The translations under genes were made by a program, and so were the position numbers. A model generated the notes under the pieces. That model searched no databases. It was not told the DNA's origin and was given only the letters and a program-made list of their open reading frames with translations. This document shows positions 61,893-64,000 of a DNA stretch of 64,000 bases, in pieces (position 1 is the first letter of the stretch; each line of letters starts with the position of its first letter). The DNA comes from DATHXC01 sp035459965 (GTDB lineage: Bacteria; Pseudomonadota; Gammaproteobacteria; Burkholderiales; Methylophilaceae), in contig DATHXC010000013.1 in NCBI GenBank assembly GCA_035459965.1, positions 186,001-250,000 of the forward strand, in the 5' to 3' direction.

Positions 61893-64000
61893 ATGAACCA
61901 AGTCGCAGAGGCGGTTAAAACAACTTTCCACGGTGGTTGCCCACATGATTGCCCAGATACCTGCTCGATGGTCTACACGGTGCAAGAGGGCAAGCTCATC
62001 AGTGTCAAAGGCAATGCTGAACACCCCATGACGCGCGGCGGCTTGTGCGTCAAACTCAAAGATTACGAAAAACGTCATTACCATCCAGATCGCCTGCTTT
62101 ACCCGATGAAGCGTACTGGCCCCAAAGGCAGTAAGCAGTTCAAGCGCATCAGCTGGGATGAAGCGCTGGATGAGATCACCAGTAAATGGAAAGCAATCAT
62201 CGCCACAGATGGCCCGCACGCCATCATGCCGAATAGCTACCTCGGCAACCAAGGTCTGGTGCATGGCCTGAATGGTGGCGATGCTTTCTTCAACCGCATG
62301 GGCGCCACTGTGTGTGAGCGCACATTTTGTGGCGAAGGCTCCTGTACCGCATGGTTGCTCACTGTGGGCCCGACTGCGGGCGTAGACCCCGAGAGTTTCA
62401 GCCACTCCAAATACATCGTGATCTGGGCCTGTAACTCCGTCAGCACCAACCTGCATCACTGGCACATCATCCACGAAGCGCAAAAGAGGGGTGCCAAAGT
62501 GGTGGTAATAGATTCTTACGCCTCCAAAACCGCAAAAGAAGCCGACTGGCATATTGCACCCAAGCCCGGCACTGATGGCGCACTGGCAATGGCGATGATG
62601 AACGTGATTATCAGCGAAGGCCTGGTGGACCAGGACTATGTCGATAACTACACCGTAGGTTACAAAGAGCTGGCCGAACGTGCCAAAACCAGGACCCCGG
62701 AATGGGCGGAAAAGATCACAGGCATTGCTGCCGACGATATCCGCAAGTTCGCACGCGAATATGCCACTACACCACCAGCCGCTATCCGCCTAGGTGTGGC
62801 ACTAGAGCGCAATTATGGCGGCAGCCAGGCCATACGTGCTGTCACTTGTTTGCCTGCCTTGATCGGCGCATGGCGCTATGTCGGTGGTGGTGCTTTGCAA
62901 TTCCCGGTGTGGGAGCACCCATATAAATTCGATGTGATCTCCCGCCCTGACCTGATCCCGGAAGGCACACCCGTCGTGAACAACCTGCAATTGGGCCGCG
63001 CGCTCACTGGTGAATTGAATCTGAAAACGCCGATTAAATCGATGATGGTGTGGAACACCAACCCACTCACGCAAGCACCAGAGACCGATAAGATCGTCAA
63101 AGGCCTGGAGCGCGAAGACTTGTTCCTGGTGGTGGCCGAACACTTTATCTCTGACACCGCCGCTTATGCCGATATCGTCCTCCCAGCAGCGATGGGCGCC
63201 GAGATGGAAGACATGATCCTGTCATGGGGCCATCTCTACCTGACCTATAACGAGAAGTGTATAGATCCACCCGGCGAGGCGATTCCGAATAACGAAATCT
63301 TCCGGCAGCTCGCCAAGCGCATGGGTTATGAAGATGAAAACTTCAAGTGGAACGATACCGAATGCCTGGAAAACTACGTGGACTGGAGCTCGCCAACCTG
63401 CGACGGCATCGACCTGGATTACCTACGTAAACACGGCTTTGCGCGCCTCAAGGCATTCGGCGATAAAGACACCCGTGCACGCCATGCCAAAGGCGAATTC
63501 CCAACGCCCACAGGCAAGTGCCACTTTATTGCTGAAGGCGCCAAGAACTTCGTGGCCGGGCCGTTCCGCCAAATGTACGAAGGTTTCCAACCGCTGGAAG
63601 ACCTCGACCCATTGCCCGATTACGTCGCATCCCGCGAAACTCCTGATACCAATCCGGAGCTGGCTGCCAAGTACCCCCTGAACATCATTTCGCCCAAAAG
63701 CCATGGCTTTTTGAATTCCTGCTACGCCAATGTTGCAGAGAAGATCAAAGGCCAGGGCGAACAGTTTGTGCTGATCAACGCGTTGGATGCACAAGCACGC
63801 AATATTCATGAAGGCGCCGTGGTGAATGTGTTTAACGACCGTGGTACGTTTGCAGGGGTGGCCAGGATATCTGGTGATGTGAATTCGGGGATTGTGGTGG
63901 CCACGCTGGGTTACTGGCGCCAGTTGAATAACGGCACGGTGAATTGTATTAGTTCAGCGGAGTTTGGGGATATGGGGCATTCGACTACATTTTCGGATAA
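61893..64000 (+). CDS. Molybdopterin oxidoreductase (3' end missing)
   Basis: The first 702 codons of a molybdopterin-dependent enzyme of the DMSO-reductase family; the frame is still open at the window end. The N-terminal [4Fe-4S] site is Cys16, Cys20, Cys24 and Cys52 (CPHDCPDTC, then GGLCVK). Cofactor-binding stretches include VVVIDSYASKTAKEAD and MMVWNTNPLTQAPETD, and ADIVLPAAMGAEMEDM. There is no twin-arginine signal at the N-terminus, so it is likely cytosolic. AGGAG precedes the ATG. The substrate cannot be named; thiosulfate or formate-like relatives exist. Confidence 0.92.
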   Translation, partial: MNQVAEAVKTTFHGGCPHDCPDTCSMVYTVQEGKLISVKGNAEHPMTRGGLCVKLKDYEKRHYHPDRLLYPMKRTGPKGSKQFKRISWDEALDEITSKWKAIIATDGPHAIMPNSYLGNQGLVHGLNGGDAFFNRMGATVCERTFCGEGSCTAWLLTVGPTAGVDPESFSHSKYIVIWACNSVSTNLHHWHIIHEAQKRGAKVVVIDSYASKTAKEADWHIAPKPGTDGALAMAMMNVIISEGLVDQDYVDNYTVGYKELAERAKTRTPEWAEKITGIAADDIRKFAREYATTPPAAIRLGVALERNYGGSQAIRAVTCLPALIGAWRYVGGGALQFPVWEHPYKFDVISRPDLIPEGTPVVNNLQLGRALTGELNLKTPIKSMMVWNTNPLTQAPETDKIVKGLEREDLFLVVAEHFISDTAAYADIVLPAAMGAEMEDMILSWGHLYLTYNEKCIDPPGEAIPNNEIFRQLAKRMGYEDENFKWNDTECLENYVDWSSPTCDGIDLDYLRKHGFARLKAFGDKDTRARHAKGEFPTPTGKCHFIAEGAKNFVAGPFRQMYEGFQPLEDLDPLPDYVASRETPDTNPELAAKYPLNIISPKSHGFLNSCYANVAEKIKGQGEQFVLINALDAQARNIHEGAVVNVFNDRGTFAGVARISGDVNSGIVVATLGYWRQLNNGTVNCISSAEFGDMGHSTTFSD

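Noticed and set aside
61842..62552. Leftward frame of 236 codons opposite the molybdoenzyme
   Set aside because: It is a shadow of the rightward gene, whose iron-sulfur and cofactor motifs are clear.
1..64000. Search for tRNA, rRNA, CRISPR arrays, insertion sequences and prophage genes
   Set aside because: None was seen by eye; spacers are short and genes are almost all of ordinary chromosomal kind. A tRNA scan would settle the tRNA question.

Overview
The window reads as chromosomal DNA of a Gram-negative betaproteobacterium. The evidence is an LPS gene (lpxH), TolC/RND export, outer-membrane porins, the rsfS-rlmH pair, and the pcnB-folK-dNK-panBCD order. A methylotroph of the Methylophilaceae is my best guess from gene style and context, but no taxonomic marker is present. 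Nearly all of it is protein-coding. I found no rRNA, tRNA, CRISPR, prophage or insertion sequence. Both ends cut a gene: fbp on the left and a molybdopterin oxidoreductase on the right.

Region by region: 1-2.0 kb holds the end of fbp and a LuxR-type regulator. 2.0-9.3 kb is a long leftward housekeeping run: photolyase, rlmH, rsfS, panD, panC, panB, deoxynucleoside kinase, folK and pcnB. 9.3-12.0 kb has a split YeeE/YedE sulfur transporter and a rhomboid protease. 12.1-25.1 kb is a sulfur island: cysA, cysW, cysT, an EAL-domain protein, a first sulfate-binding protein, then rightward a serine acetyltransferase, a family 2A encapsulin shell and its cysteine desulfurase cargo, then leftward a molbindin, DUF2325, a second sulfate-binding protein, an OprO/P-type porin and YezD. 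25.3-30.5 kb has a cobalamin adenosyltransferase, a large c-di-GMP enzyme with an ethylene-receptor-like sensor, murI and two small secreted proteins. 30.5-37.8 kb has a large hairpin repeat, a flavoprotein, phoR-phoB with a likely Pho box, an OFA-type MFS carrier with a 48-residue companion, tag, ribH and nusB. 38.0-44.4 kb is a signalling cluster: CHASE2-Ser/Thr kinase, PP2C phosphatase, FHA protein, GAF-HD-GYP and a duplicated-repeat membrane protein. 44.4-50.4 kb holds a [2Fe-2S] protein, lpxH, ppi, an L,D-transpeptidase, a TPR protein and cysS. 50.5-61.7 kb is a metal-efflux region: outer-membrane factor, adaptor, an RND pump and PII-like protein, a CNNM/CorC protein, then a second RND pump and PII-like protein. 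The window ends in a molybdoenzyme.

The most striking system is the sulfur nanocompartment operon at about 17.4-21.4 kb. The acetyltransferase makes O-acetylserine, the precursor for cysteine. The desulfurase, with a roughly 225-residue disordered targeting arm, is predicted to be packaged in the shell and to take sulfur from cysteine. Two divergent sulfate-uptake operons flank it, so uptake, cysteine synthesis and sulfur storage are physically linked. A strong intrinsic terminator sits in its leader, 36 bases before the first start codon, which suggests attenuation or a small RNA. Other points worth checking are the ethylene-receptor-like c-di-GMP enzyme, the paired RND/PII-like modules, the degenerate EAL protein inside the sulfate operon, and the short MFS companion gene.
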